A stretch of 64,000 nucleotides of DNA from Albibacillus kandeliae (lineage in GTDB: Bacteria > Pseudomonadota > Alphaproteobacteria > Rhodobacterales > Rhodobacteraceae), in contig NZ_QEHM01000009.1 in the NCBI RefSeq assembly GCF_003116585.1, forward strand, positions 248,001 through 312,000, given 5' to 3'. The notes beneath the pieces were generated by a model. That model saw only the letters and a program-made list of their open reading frames with translations. It was not told the origin of the DNA and searched no databases. Both the position numbers and the translations under genes were made by a program. Below, piece after piece: positions 52,348 through 60,342 of this stretch. How positions within the stretch are numbered: position 1 is the stretch's first letter; every line of letters begins with the position of its first letter.

Positions 52348-53670
52348 TCAGGCGCGGCGGCGCAGGCCGACGAGCGCGGCCATCGCGAGGCCGAGCAGGT
52401 AGAAGGCCGAGGGCAGCGGCACGGCCGGGATCTCGGGCGTTTCCTGCGTCTCGGGCGGGGTATGGGTGTCGGGCACGTCGGTTCCGGTGGTGCCGCCGGT
52501 CGGCCAGTACTCCGGCTCGTCATGCCCGGCGACGCGGGTCGACGGGGTCGAGAAGCCGGTGCCGATGGGCGTGGGGTAGTAAGCGACCGGGAAGCTCGGG
52601 ACCGAGGTGAAGTCGGGCGTTTCGCTCATGCTGGCGACCTGTTCGTCCGGGACGCAGGCGGCGATCAGGTAGCTGCCATCGGACTGGCGGTAGGGGCAGA
52701 GCTCCATCGCGGTGCTGCCGATGCAGCCGCTGACGCGGTTGGTTTCTGTCGGCAGGTTCGCGTCCGACGCCTTGCTGACGCGCACCGAGGTTGCACCGTC
52801 GCGGAAATCGCCATCGAAGATGCCGGGCACGTAGATCTGCTTGATGCCTCCGTTGTCGTCAAACGACACGAAGACCTTGTCGCTTTGCGCGTAAAAGCCC
52901 TGGTTGCTGCTGATGTTGGCGAGGTGCAGCTCTCCCGGAGGGTCGGTCATCCGGCAGGCCTGCAGCTGGGGCAGGGTGGCGAGCGGCGCGGTGCGGGCGT
53001 CGGCGTTGAAGCTGAGGCGGATCAGGTTCGACGGCGCGGCGGTTTCGCGGTCGGTGGCGAGCATCGCGGTGCAGTCGGTCAGCGCGGCGAAGTCGGGCGC
53101 GTCGATCCGGTCGGTCACGGCGTGGTCGGTATCGCGGGAGGTGGACTCGAGCACCGGGGTCTCGCCATCGGCGAAGGCGGCGGCCATCTCCTCGGCGAGG
53201 GCGCCGGTGAACCAGAGGCTGTCGGTGCTGGGTTCAAGCGCCGAGGTCACGTCGTGGCGGGCGCCGCCGAGCGTCAGGAAGATGCCCTTGGCCGGGGCCG
53301 GGCTGAACTTCATCTGGATGCGGAAGCCCCGGGTGCCTTCGCCATCGGCGACGGCCTGGATCGAGGTTGCGGGGCTGCGGACGATCTCGTCGAAGGGAAC
53401 GGCGTCACCGGTCTGGGTGAGGTAGGCGGAGTCCTCGATGCGGATGCGCTGGCTGGCGACGCAGACCTTCTCGTCCCTGGTGGAGACGATGGCGACATCG
53501 CGCGCGACAAAGCGTTGCGAAATGGGGTTGCCCAGCTGATCGGGGACTGTCCAGGGAGAGCTGAGGTTGGACGCTCCGGCTGTTCCAACTCCCAGTGAGA
53601 GCGTCGCCATGAGGGTCGCCGCGCACAAATTCAAGGCACGCAAGAGTACACCTGACAAAACCGTTGCCAT
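52348..53670 (-). CDS. VPLPA-CTERM sorting domain protein, large
   Basis: A 440-residue exported protein. A signal peptide covers about 1-33 (ALNLCAATLMATLSLGVGTA). The mature part is mixed beta-type with seven cysteines (VCVASQ, DCTAM, ACRMTD, GCIGS, LCPYR, ACVPD and others) and a Pro/Thr/Glu-rich stalk at 385-415. The end has VPLPSAFYLLGL, a hydrophobic helix and LRRRA, the exosortase-type VPLPA signal. I chose the ATG at 53670 with AAGGCGG six bases upstream over an ATG at 53724. The function is unknown; surface display is likely. Confidence 0.85.
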   Translation of the reverse strand: MATVLSGVLLRALNLCAATLMATLSLGVGTAGASNLSSPWTVPDQLGNPISQRFVARDVAIVSTRDEKVCVASQRIRIEDSAYLTQTGDAVPFDEIVRSPATSIQAVADGEGTRGFRIQMKFSPAPAKGIFLTLGGARHDVTSALEPSTDSLWFTGALAEEMAAAFADGETPVLESTSRDTDHAVTDRIDAPDFAALTDCTAMLATDRETAAPSNLIRLSFNADARTAPLATLPQLQACRMTDPPGELHLANISSNQGFYAQSDKVFVSFDDNGGIKQIYVPGIFDGDFRDGATSVRVSKASDANLPTETNRVSGCIGSTAMELCPYRQSDGSYLIAACVPDEQVASMSETPDFTSVPSFPVAYYPTPIGTGFSTPSTRVAGHDEPEYWPTGGTTGTDVPDTHTPPETQETPEIPAVPLPSAFYLLGLAMAALVGLRRRA

Positions 53671-54095
53671 AACAAACCGCCTTACTGGCACTTCTTCAAT
53701 CGTAAACACATGCGCCGGATACAACGGCGCTGATCGTTATTAAGGCATTCTGAAAATTTATTGAAGCGAAATTCAGAAGTCGCCGGCGCCTCCAGGGGCG
53801 CTGGCCGGTTCGGCGTGCGCGCTGGGTTTTTGTAACTCTTTTATTAACAACGGCTTGCGGGCTGTTTTGAGGGCGCCTGACCCGCGTCAATTTCGCGCGA
53901 TCTCCGCCGAAACAGTCCCGCATACCCATCTGGTAACGGCAACAATGTGGGTCTGGATGTGCCGTTGTCCACCTTTTGGCGCGAAAGTCGTGGAATCAAG
54001 GGCTTGCGATGGGCCCGTGCAAGGGCGCACGCATGGTCGCCGCGGCGACCATGCGGGAGCGCCGAGGCGGGCAAGTCTCTATAAAGGCAGGGATA
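53671..54095. other. 425-bp intergenic region, AT-rich with a perfect palindrome
   Basis: No gene supported. The first 180 bases are AT-rich and probably include the promoter of the VPLPA-CTERM gene. Positions 54031-54054 form a perfect 24-bp palindrome with arms GCATGGTCGCCG. Between lies plain GC-rich sequence. Confidence 0.55.
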
Positions 54096-54602
54096 TCAGT
54101 CGGCGGAGGGGGTGTTGCGGATGTCGCCGTAGGTGAGCACGGGCGCGGCGTCCATGTCCTCGGCGTCGAGCATTGCCGCCACCCGTTCGAGGGAGGACAC
54201 GAGCTGGGATTGTTCCCAGTCCGCCATCTGCTCGAAGGCGCGCACAAAGCGCTGCTGCAGGGCGTCCGGTGCGTCGCGCAGCGCGGCGCGGCCCTGGGCG
54301 GTGATCAGCACGTTGGTCTGGCGGCGGTCGGTTTCCGAGCGCAGGCGCACCACCAGCCGGTCGGCCTCGAGCTTGTCGAGCAGGGCGGTGATGGTGGCCT
54401 GGGCCACGCCCATCTGGGTGGCCAGTGCCTTTGGCGTGGCGCCGTCATCGGGTTTTCCGGCGACGATCTGCAGCACCCGCAGCTTGGGCGGGGTCAGCCC
54501 CGACGCCTGCGCAAGCGAGCGCTGATAGCCTTCGGCCGCGCGCAGGATACGCCTGAGCGCGATGAGGCTTTCATCGGTGCGGTTCGAGCCTGTCCGTGTC
54601 AT
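54096..54602 (-). CDS. MarR-family regulator next to the ectoine cluster (candidate EctR)
   Basis: A MarR-type regulator of 168 residues from the ATG at 54602, or 184 from an ATG at 54650; neither has a clear ribosome-binding site. The HTH is TPKALATQMGVAQATITALL followed by DKLEADRLVVRLRSETDRRQTNVLIT, with the D-x-R wing motif. It is divergent from ectA across an AT-rich gap of about 230 bp. In halophilic methylotrophs and several roseobacters a MarR protein in this position, EctR, represses ectABC. That role here is inferred from position and family. Confidence 0.8.
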   Translation of the reverse strand: MTRTGSNRTDESLIALRRILRAAEGYQRSLAQASGLTPPKLRVLQIVAGKPDDGATPKALATQMGVAQATITALLDKLEADRLVVRLRSETDRRQTNVLITAQGRAALRDAPDALQQRFVRAFEQMADWEQSQLVSSLERVAAMLDAEDMDAAPVLTYGDIRNTPSAD

Positions 54603-54769
54603 CGGCAATATGTTGCCTGAAAGCGCGAGATGCTTCAATTGCCTAACCATCCTTTCAAATGACTTCGTTTTTTGAACTATATCACATGGGGTTTCGTTCT
54701 GATTTGTTAAGGTTTTGTAACTGTATTTGCGCGATTTTGTGCTGTTTTATGCAAAAAGTGCTTCGGAAG

Positions 54770-54829
54770 TTGAAACTTTTATCGAGGCATACTAGTTAGG
54801 TTCGTGAAGTAAATCACGGGCTGGAGTCC
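54770..54829 (+). promoter_or_regulatory. ectA: probable ectA promoter region (putative -35 TTGAAA)
   Basis: The gap between the MarR gene and ectA is AT-rich compared with its surroundings. TTGAAA at 54770-54775 is the best -35 candidate, but no good -10 can be matched at 17 bp; TACTAG and TAGTTA near 54790-54798 are weak. A GGAG at 54823-54826 precedes the ectA start at 54830. A semi-palindrome GTTAAGGTTTTGTAAC farther upstream (about 54706-54721) could be a regulator site. All tentative. Confidence 0.35.
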
Positions 54830-55363
54830 ATGCCGAAAGACCTGACACAAGACCGAACCGACGCGCTGACACTGCGCAAGCCGGATGCAACCGACGGAGA
54901 GTCGATCTGGGCGCTGATCAAGAGCTGCGCCCCGCTCGACGTGAACTCGATGTACTGCAACCTCGTGCAGGCGGATCACTTCGCCGATACCTGCGTGGTT
55001 GCCGAACTCGATGGCGAGATCGTCGGCTGGGTGTCCGGGCACCTGATCCCGGACAGCGATGCGCTGTTCGTGTGGCAGGTGGCGGTGGGCGAGAAGGCCC
55101 GCGGTCTGGGGCTTGGCCGGTCCATGCTGACCGAGCTGGTCTCGCGCGATGTCTGCGCGCAGGCGAAGGAACTCAAGACCACCATCACCGAGGACAACGA
55201 CGCCTCCTGGGCGTTGTTCCGCAGCTTTGCGCGCTCGGTGGGCGGCGAACTGGACGACGAGCCGCATTTCGAGCGCGAGGCGCATTTTGGCGGGCGGCAT
55301 GACACCGAGCACATGGTGACCATCGCCCTCGTGCCGCGCCGCCGGCTGGCCCGCGTCGCCTGA
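54830..55363 (+). CDS. ectA: diaminobutyrate acetyltransferase
   Basis: Acetylates L-2,4-diaminobutyrate at N4 with acetyl-CoA, the second step of ectoine synthesis. 177 residues of GNAT fold: LRKPDATDGESIWALIKSC, LDVNSMYCNLVQADHF near the substrate pocket, and VAVGEKARGLGLGRSML, the CoA pyrophosphate loop. TITEDNDASWALFRSF is the family's C-terminal motif. Length is normal. It is the first gene of ectABC-ask, with 46 bp to ectB. Confidence 0.96.
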   Translation: MPKDLTQDRTDALTLRKPDATDGESIWALIKSCAPLDVNSMYCNLVQADHFADTCVVAELDGEIVGWVSGHLIPDSDALFVWQVAVGEKARGLGLGRSMLTELVSRDVCAQAKELKTTITEDNDASWALFRSFARSVGGELDDEPHFEREAHFGGRHDTEHMVTIALVPRRRLARVA

Positions 55364-55409
55364 TCCAACCCACATTCCAGAATAGCACTAGAGTGCGAAA
55401 GGAGTTTTC

Positions 55410-56690
55410 ATGCCCAAGGACATGACAACCGTATTCGAGCGTCGCGAGAGCGCGGCGCGGTCCTACTGCCGGTCGATGCCGGTGGTGTTCACCAAGGCAT
55501 CCGGGTCGGAACTCATCGACGAGTCCGGCACGACCTACATCGACTTCCTGGCCGGGTGTTCCTCGCTGAACTATGGCCATAATGACCCCGACATGAAGGC
55601 GGCTCTCGTCGATCATATCGCGGGGGACGGGATTGCCCATGGTCTGGACCTGCATACGCAGACCAAGGCCGACTTCCTCGAAGCCTTCGAGAGCCACATC
55701 CTCGCCCCGCGCGGGATGGATCACCGGCTGATGTTCACCGGCCCGACCGGCGCCAATGCCGTCGAGGCGGCAATGAAGATCGCGCGCAAGGTGACCGGGC
55801 GGACCAATATCATCGCCTTTACCAACGGCTTTCATGGCGTGACCATGGGGGCGCTGGCGGCGACCGGGAACGGCTATCACCGGGGCGGCGCCGCGATGGA
55901 CACGCAGGGCGTGACCCGGATGCCGTTCGACGGGTATGCCGAGGGTGTCGACAGCGCGGCCCTGCTGGAGCAGATGCTGTCCGATGCCTCGGGTGGGATC
56001 GACGCCCCGGCGGCCATCCTGCTGGAGACGGTGCAGGGTGAGGGCGGCCTGAACGCCGCCAGCGCCGGCTGGGTTCGCCGCATTGCCGAGATCGCCAAGG
56101 CGCATGGCGCGTTGCTGATCATCGACGACATTCAGGCCGGTTGCGGCCGGACCGGCACCTTCTTCTCTTTCGAGGAGATGGGCGTGACGCCGGATATCGT
56201 GACGATGGCCAAGTCGCTCTCGGGCTTCGGTCTGCCGATGGCGCTGGTGCTGGTGCGCCCCGAGCATGACGTTTTCGGCCCGGCCGAGCACAACGGCACC
56301 TTCAGGGGCAATACCCATGCCTTTGTCACCGCGCGCGTCGCGATCGAAAAGTTCTGGTCGGACAAGGGGTTCGAGCTGGAACTGGCCGACAAGGCCGCGC
56401 TGCTGACCGACGGGCTCGACGGTATCGCCCGGATGGTGCCGGGTGCGCGGCTGAAGGGTCGTGGGCTGATGCAGGGTGTCGACGTCGGCACCGGTGCGCT
56501 GGCCTCCGAAATCTGCCGCCTTTGCTTTGACAAGGGCCTGATCATCGAGACCTCGGGCAACGAGGATCAGGTGGTCAAGGTGCTGGCCCCGCTGACCACC
56601 CCGGCCGAGACCCTGCGCAAGGGGCTGGAGATCGTCCACGAGGCGACCCGGGAGATCATGGGCACGAAAACGGATATGGCAGCGGAGTAA
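55410..56690 (+). CDS. ectB: diaminobutyrate--2-oxoglutarate transaminase
   Basis: Makes diaminobutyrate from aspartate semialdehyde with glutamate as amino donor. 426 residues, class III PLP fold: VFTKASGSELIDESGTTYID, LNYGHNDP, GPTGANAVEAAMKIARK (cofactor phosphate), FHGVTMGALAATGNGYHRGG, and the Schiff-base Lys in TMAKSLSGFGLP. The ATG at 55410 has GAAAGGAG upstream. It is followed after five bases by ectC. Confidence 0.97.
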   Translation: MPKDMTTVFERRESAARSYCRSMPVVFTKASGSELIDESGTTYIDFLAGCSSLNYGHNDPDMKAALVDHIAGDGIAHGLDLHTQTKADFLEAFESHILAPRGMDHRLMFTGPTGANAVEAAMKIARKVTGRTNIIAFTNGFHGVTMGALAATGNGYHRGGAAMDTQGVTRMPFDGYAEGVDSAALLEQMLSDASGGIDAPAAILLETVQGEGGLNAASAGWVRRIAEIAKAHGALLIIDDIQAGCGRTGTFFSFEEMGVTPDIVTMAKSLSGFGLPMALVLVRPEHDVFGPAEHNGTFRGNTHAFVTARVAIEKFWSDKGFELELADKAALLTDGLDGIARMVPGARLKGRGLMQGVDVGTGALASEICRLCFDKGLIIETSGNEDQVVKVLAPLTTPAETLRKGLEIVHEATREIMGTKTDMAAE

Positions 56691-56695
56691 GCAAG

Positions 56696-57094
56696 ATGAT
56701 TGTACGCGATTTCAACAAGATCACCGAGAACGAGAAGCACCGCGTGGTGGCCGACGCCAAGTGGACGAGCGTGCGGATGTTGCTGGCCGAGGACGGGATG
56801 GGGTTCTCGTTCCACATCACCTTCCTCGACGCCGGGTCGGAGCACACGTTCCACTACAAGAACCACTTCGAGAGCGTCTACTGCATGAAGGGCAAGGGCC
56901 GGATCACCGACCTAGCCACCGGGGAGACCCACGAGATCTACCCCGGGGTGATGTACGCCCTTAACGAGCACGACAAGCACACGCTGGTGGCCGACGAGGA
57001 ACTGGTCATGGCTTGCTGCTTCAACCCGCCGGTGACGGGCACCGAGGTGCACCGTGAAGATGGCTCTTACGCGCCGGCAACCGAGGACGCCTGA
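56696..57094 (+). CDS. ectC: L-ectoine synthase
   Basis: Ring-closing enzyme that dehydrates N-acetyl-diaminobutyrate to ectoine. 132 residues and a cupin fold: MIVRDFNKITENEKHRVV, then SFHITFLDAGSEHTFHYKNH with the Fe-binding cupin residues, ESVYCMKGKGRITDL, and GVMYALNEHDKHTLVADEEL. Length and motifs are those of canonical EctC. It begins 5 bp after ectB, and the next gene, the aspartate kinase, begins after one base. No ectD (hydroxylase) is next to the cluster. Confidence 0.97.
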   Translation: MIVRDFNKITENEKHRVVADAKWTSVRMLLAEDGMGFSFHITFLDAGSEHTFHYKNHFESVYCMKGKGRITDLATGETHEIYPGVMYALNEHDKHTLVADEELVMACCFNPPVTGTEVHREDGSYAPATEDA

Positions 57095-57095
57095 C

Positions 57096-58520
57096 ATGGC
57101 CCATACGGTAGAAAAGATCGGCGGCACGTCGATGAGCCGCCTGAACGAGCTGCGCGACAGCCTGATCATCGGGGATCGTCAGGGCGACGATCTCTACGGG
57201 CGCATCTTCGTGGTCTCGGCCTTTGGCGGGATCACCGACCTGCTGCTCGAGCACAAGAAGAGCGGCACGCCGGGTGTGTATGCCGCCTTTGCCCAGGAAG
57301 AGCGCGGGCACGGCTGGCAGGACCTGCTGGACAAGGCCGCCGACGCGATGGTGGAGGCCCATTCGAAGGTGCTGGACCACAAGGGCGACATCGACCAGGC
57401 CAACAGCTTTGTCGCCGACCGGATCATGGGCGCGCGCAACTGCCTGATCGACCTCCAGCGGCTGTGTTCCTACGGGCACTTCCAGCTGTCCGAGCACATG
57501 GCGCAGACACGCGAGCTGCTCTCGGGGCTGGGCGAGGCGCATTCGGCCTACGTGGCCACGCTGATGCTGTCGCGGTCCGGGGTGAACGCGCGGTTCATCG
57601 ACCTGAGCGGCTGGCGCGACGAGGGCGACGTGACGCTCGACGAGCGCATTCAGTCGGCGATGGACGGTGTCGATCCGGAACGCGAGATGCCGATCGTGAC
57701 CGGCTATGCGCAATGCGCCGAGGGGCTCATGCGCGAGTTCGACCGGGGCTATTCCGAGGTGACCTTTTCTCGGCTCGCGGCGCTGAGCGGCGCGCGGGAG
57801 GCGATCATCCACAAGGAGTTTCACCTGTCTTCTGCCGACCCGAGGCTGGTGGGCGAGGACGCGGTGCAGAAGCTCGGGCGCACCAACTACGACGTGGCCG
57901 ACCAGCTGTCGAACATGGGGATGGAGGCGATCCACCCCAAGGCGGCAAAGGTGCTGCGCCAGTCGGGCGTGCCGCTGCGGGTGACCAATGCCTTCGAGCC
58001 TGGCGATCCGGGCACGCTGATCGACGACCAGCCCGCCAGCACGGCGGCGGTCGAGATCGTGACCGGCCTGCCGCTGTTCGCGCTGGAGCTGTTCGAACAG
58101 GACATGGTGGGGGTCAAGGGCTATGACGCGACCATCCTCGAGGTGCTTACGCGCCACCAGGTGCGGATCGTGTCGAAGGTGTCGAACGCCAATACCATCA
58201 CGCATTACGTCGACAGCTCGCTGAAGGTGCTGCGCCGGGTCGAGCGGGATCTGACGGAGCGCTATCCCTCGGCCAAGATTTCCTATCGCTCGATCGCGAT
58301 GGCCTCGGTCATTGGGCGCGATCTGAACGGGTTGTCGGTGCTGACGCGCGGCCTGCAGGCCATCGCGGCGGCGGGCATGGAGGCCATCGGCGCGAGCCAG
58401 GGGCCGCGCAACGTGGACGTTCAGTTCATCATGGATCGCGACGCGCTGGAGCCCGCCATCGCGGCGCTGCACGGCGCGCTTGTCGAACAGAAGAAGGTGG
58501 ACCTGAAGCAGGTTGCCTGA
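57096..58520 (+). CDS. ask: ectoine-linked aspartate kinase (Ask_Ect)
   Basis: A specialised aspartate kinase that feeds aspartyl-phosphate into the ectoine pathway and escapes threonine/lysine feedback. 474 residues. The catalytic N-terminal part starts VEKIGGTSMSRLNELRD, the kinase loop VVSAFGGITDLLL, and later REAIIHKEFHLSSADPRLVG. Two ACT domains fill the C-terminus (about 315-474), ending in VDVQFIMDRDALEPAIAALHG. The ATG at 57096 fits the family start. It ends the ect operon; no clear terminator follows. Confidence 0.95.
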   Translation: MAHTVEKIGGTSMSRLNELRDSLIIGDRQGDDLYGRIFVVSAFGGITDLLLEHKKSGTPGVYAAFAQEERGHGWQDLLDKAADAMVEAHSKVLDHKGDIDQANSFVADRIMGARNCLIDLQRLCSYGHFQLSEHMAQTRELLSGLGEAHSAYVATLMLSRSGVNARFIDLSGWRDEGDVTLDERIQSAMDGVDPEREMPIVTGYAQCAEGLMREFDRGYSEVTFSRLAALSGAREAIIHKEFHLSSADPRLVGEDAVQKLGRTNYDVADQLSNMGMEAIHPKAAKVLRQSGVPLRVTNAFEPGDPGTLIDDQPASTAAVEIVTGLPLFALELFEQDMVGVKGYDATILEVLTRHQVRIVSKVSNANTITHYVDSSLKVLRRVERDLTERYPSAKISYRSIAMASVIGRDLNGLSVLTRGLQAIAAAGMEAIGASQGPRNVDVQFIMDRDALEPAIAALHGALVEQKKVDLKQVA

Positions 58521-58663
58521 GCTTCTCGGTCAGACGGAACACGAAGGGCGCATCGGGGCCCGGATAGCGGCTCCAGTGATGTCCAGATGATGAAGACCTG
58601 TCGGTATGGCCTGTTCCAATCCGGAATGGGCCATATCTGCCTTCGCGGGTCGCACCGACGAGT

Positions 58664-58960
58664 TCAGGTCAGCTCCAGCGGCTGAATGTCGGAAACGTCG
58701 ACGGTTCGTTCCGCATGCCAGGCATCATAGGCGCCTTGCATGCGCACCCAGGAGATTGAGGAGCCGCCGAACAACCTCGCAAGGCGCACGGCAACGTCCG
58801 GGCTTACCGGTTTCTTCTCGCGGATGATGTCATAGAGATGCTGGCGCGATAGGCCCAGCATCCTTGCGATCTCGGCTTTCGGCCTGTCAATGGCAGGCAG
58901 AATGTCTTCCCTCAGCAGTGCTCCCGGATGAGACGGGCAGCGGTCCTTGAAGCGCGGCAT
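58664..58960 (-). CDS. higA: HigA-family antitoxin (Xre-type)
   Basis: A 98-residue antitoxin with an HTH at about 25-50 (KAEIARMLGLSRQHLYDIIR) in the HigA pattern, where PGALLREDILP precedes the helix and KPVSPDVAVRLARLFG follows it. It should bind the toxin and repress the operon. It is encoded after the toxin, with a 9-bp gap, the usual HigBA order. Codon use appears similar to neighbours. Confidence 0.9.
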   Translation of the reverse strand: MPRFKDRCPSHPGALLREDILPAIDRPKAEIARMLGLSRQHLYDIIREKKPVSPDVAVRLARLFGGSSISWVRMQGAYDAWHAERTVDVSDIQPLELT

Positions 58961-58969
58961 TTGAGCCTC

Positions 58970-59245
58970 CTAATGGTATTGCTCGTAGTCTATGACAATT
59001 GCGTCGCCATCTTCGAATGCGAAGGTGATGCACCACGGTCCGTTCACGTGGATGGTGCAGCGCATGGGTTTGAACCCCTTGAGTCTGTGGAAGTCAAAAC
59101 CGGGCAGGTTCATGTCTTCCGGCGCTTCGGCCGCATCAAGACGATCCAGTCGCCTCAGAATGCGGTCGTGCATCTGATGATCGATCTTTGACTCTCCGGT
59201 CTCCCACAGCTTCTTCAACTGCTTGTGGCGGAATGACTTGATCAT
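58970..59245 (-). CDS. higB: HigB-family toxin (RelE/ParE fold)
   Basis: A 91-residue toxin: MIKSFRHKQLKKLWETGE, then RILRRLDRLDAAEAPEDMNLPG, FDFHRLKGFKPMRCTIHVNG and PWCITFAFEDGDAIVIDYEQYH. This is the HigB/RelE pattern of a ribosome-dependent mRNA endonuclease with the basic and aromatic C-terminus. It is the first gene of the pair. A 21-bp operator-like palindrome lies 34 bp upstream of its start. Confidence 0.9.
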   Translation of the reverse strand: MIKSFRHKQLKKLWETGESKIDHQMHDRILRRLDRLDAAEAPEDMNLPGFDFHRLKGFKPMRCTIHVNGPWCITFAFEDGDAIVIDYEQYH

Positions 59246-59278
59246 CCACTCGGGCCTCTGTTCCCCTCGCGGTTCGAT

Positions 59279-59299
59279 ATGTAAGCAATCTGCTTACAT
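59279..59299 (-). promoter_or_regulatory. operator palindrome of the higBA promoter
   Basis: ATGTAAGCA-ATC-TGCTTACAT is a perfect inverted repeat with 9-bp arms. It lies right after TTGACT (a -35-like hexamer, minus strand, 59300-59305), so a bound HigA would block polymerase. This is the classic autoregulated TA arrangement. Confidence 0.75.
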
Positions 59300-59340
59300 A
59301 GTCAAGATTTTTCGGCGACCAATTGGGCGGCGCAGGTGGT

Positions 59341-60279
59341 CTAGTGCGACCCGAGGATGATCAGCCAGAGCCAGATGGTGAAGACCGAGGCCCCCGTCGC
59401 CACCAGCACCGAGGAGGCGGCGACGCGCTTGGCGCGGCCGTAGATGTTGGCGAAGATGTAGACGTTGAAGCCCGGCGCCATGGCGGCGTTGAGGACGGCG
59501 GAGCGGAACAGGTCCTGCTTGAGGCTGGTCATGGTGCCGAAGAGGTAGACCAGCGCCGGGTGCATCATGATCGACATGAAGCAGACGAAGAGTATCGTGC
59601 GCATGTCGCCTTCGGGCTTGTACTGCACCAGCACGCCGCCGAGCGCGAAGAGGGCGCAGGGCAGGGCGGCGCGGATGATCAGGTCGAGCGCGTCCTCGGC
59701 CACCACCGGGATCGGCAGGCCGGACACGTTGACGATGAAGCCGAGGATGATGCCGATGATCAGCACGTTCTTGAACATGGCCTTGAGCACCGAGCCCGCC
59801 ATGACGAAGGGCGATTTGCCCCGGTTGCGCACGATCTCCATCGCGGTGACGCCCAGCCCGTAGCAGAAGGGCGAGTGGAAGGCGATGATGGCGTAGTTGC
59901 CGGTCAGGTTGTCGGGGCCGAAGGCGCGTTCGGTGATGGGCAGGCCCAGCAGCACCGAGTTGGAGAAGAGGCAGCCGAAGGCGATGACCACGCTGTCTTC
60001 CCAGTCCCTCTTGAACAGGGTGCGGGCGACCGCGAGGCCGGCGAAGAAGCAGATCGCGGCGCCGCCGTAGAACGAGCCGAGGAGGCGCGGGTCGAAGCTC
60101 TCGGCGAGGTCGATATGGGCGATGGCGCGGAACAGCAGGCAGGGGATGGCAAAGCCCTGCGTGAATTTCATGAGCCCGTCGATCTGGGCAAAGTTGAAAT
60201 AGCCGCCGCGCGTGGTGGCATAGCCCGCCCCGATCACGAGGAAGACGGGGAGGATGACCTCAATAAGGCTTTCGAACAT
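59341..60279 (-). CDS. AEC family transporter
   Basis: A 312-residue auxin-efflux-carrier-type permease with ten helices: FESLIEVILPVFLVIGAGYA at the N-terminus, the central FGCLFSNSVLLGLPITERAFG with the family's Asn-Pro-like kink region, and ALPCALFALGGVLVQY in the second half. Members transport malonate, malate or auxin-like acids; the substrate is unknown. It is followed by a 95-bp gap to the higBA promoter. Confidence 0.9.
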   Translation of the reverse strand: MFESLIEVILPVFLVIGAGYATTRGGYFNFAQIDGLMKFTQGFAIPCLLFRAIAHIDLAESFDPRLLGSFYGGAAICFFAGLAVARTLFKRDWEDSVVIAFGCLFSNSVLLGLPITERAFGPDNLTGNYAIIAFHSPFCYGLGVTAMEIVRNRGKSPFVMAGSVLKAMFKNVLIIGIILGFIVNVSGLPIPVVAEDALDLIIRAALPCALFALGGVLVQYKPEGDMRTILFVCFMSIMMHPALVYLFGTMTSLKQDLFRSAVLNAAMAPGFNVYIFANIYGRAKRVAASSVLVATGASVFTIWLWLIILGSH

Positions 60280-60342
60280 GTAGACGGAACTTGTGGAGGG
60301 GAGGAAGGCCCGGGGAGCAGGCCGAGGGAGATGTCCGGGCGC

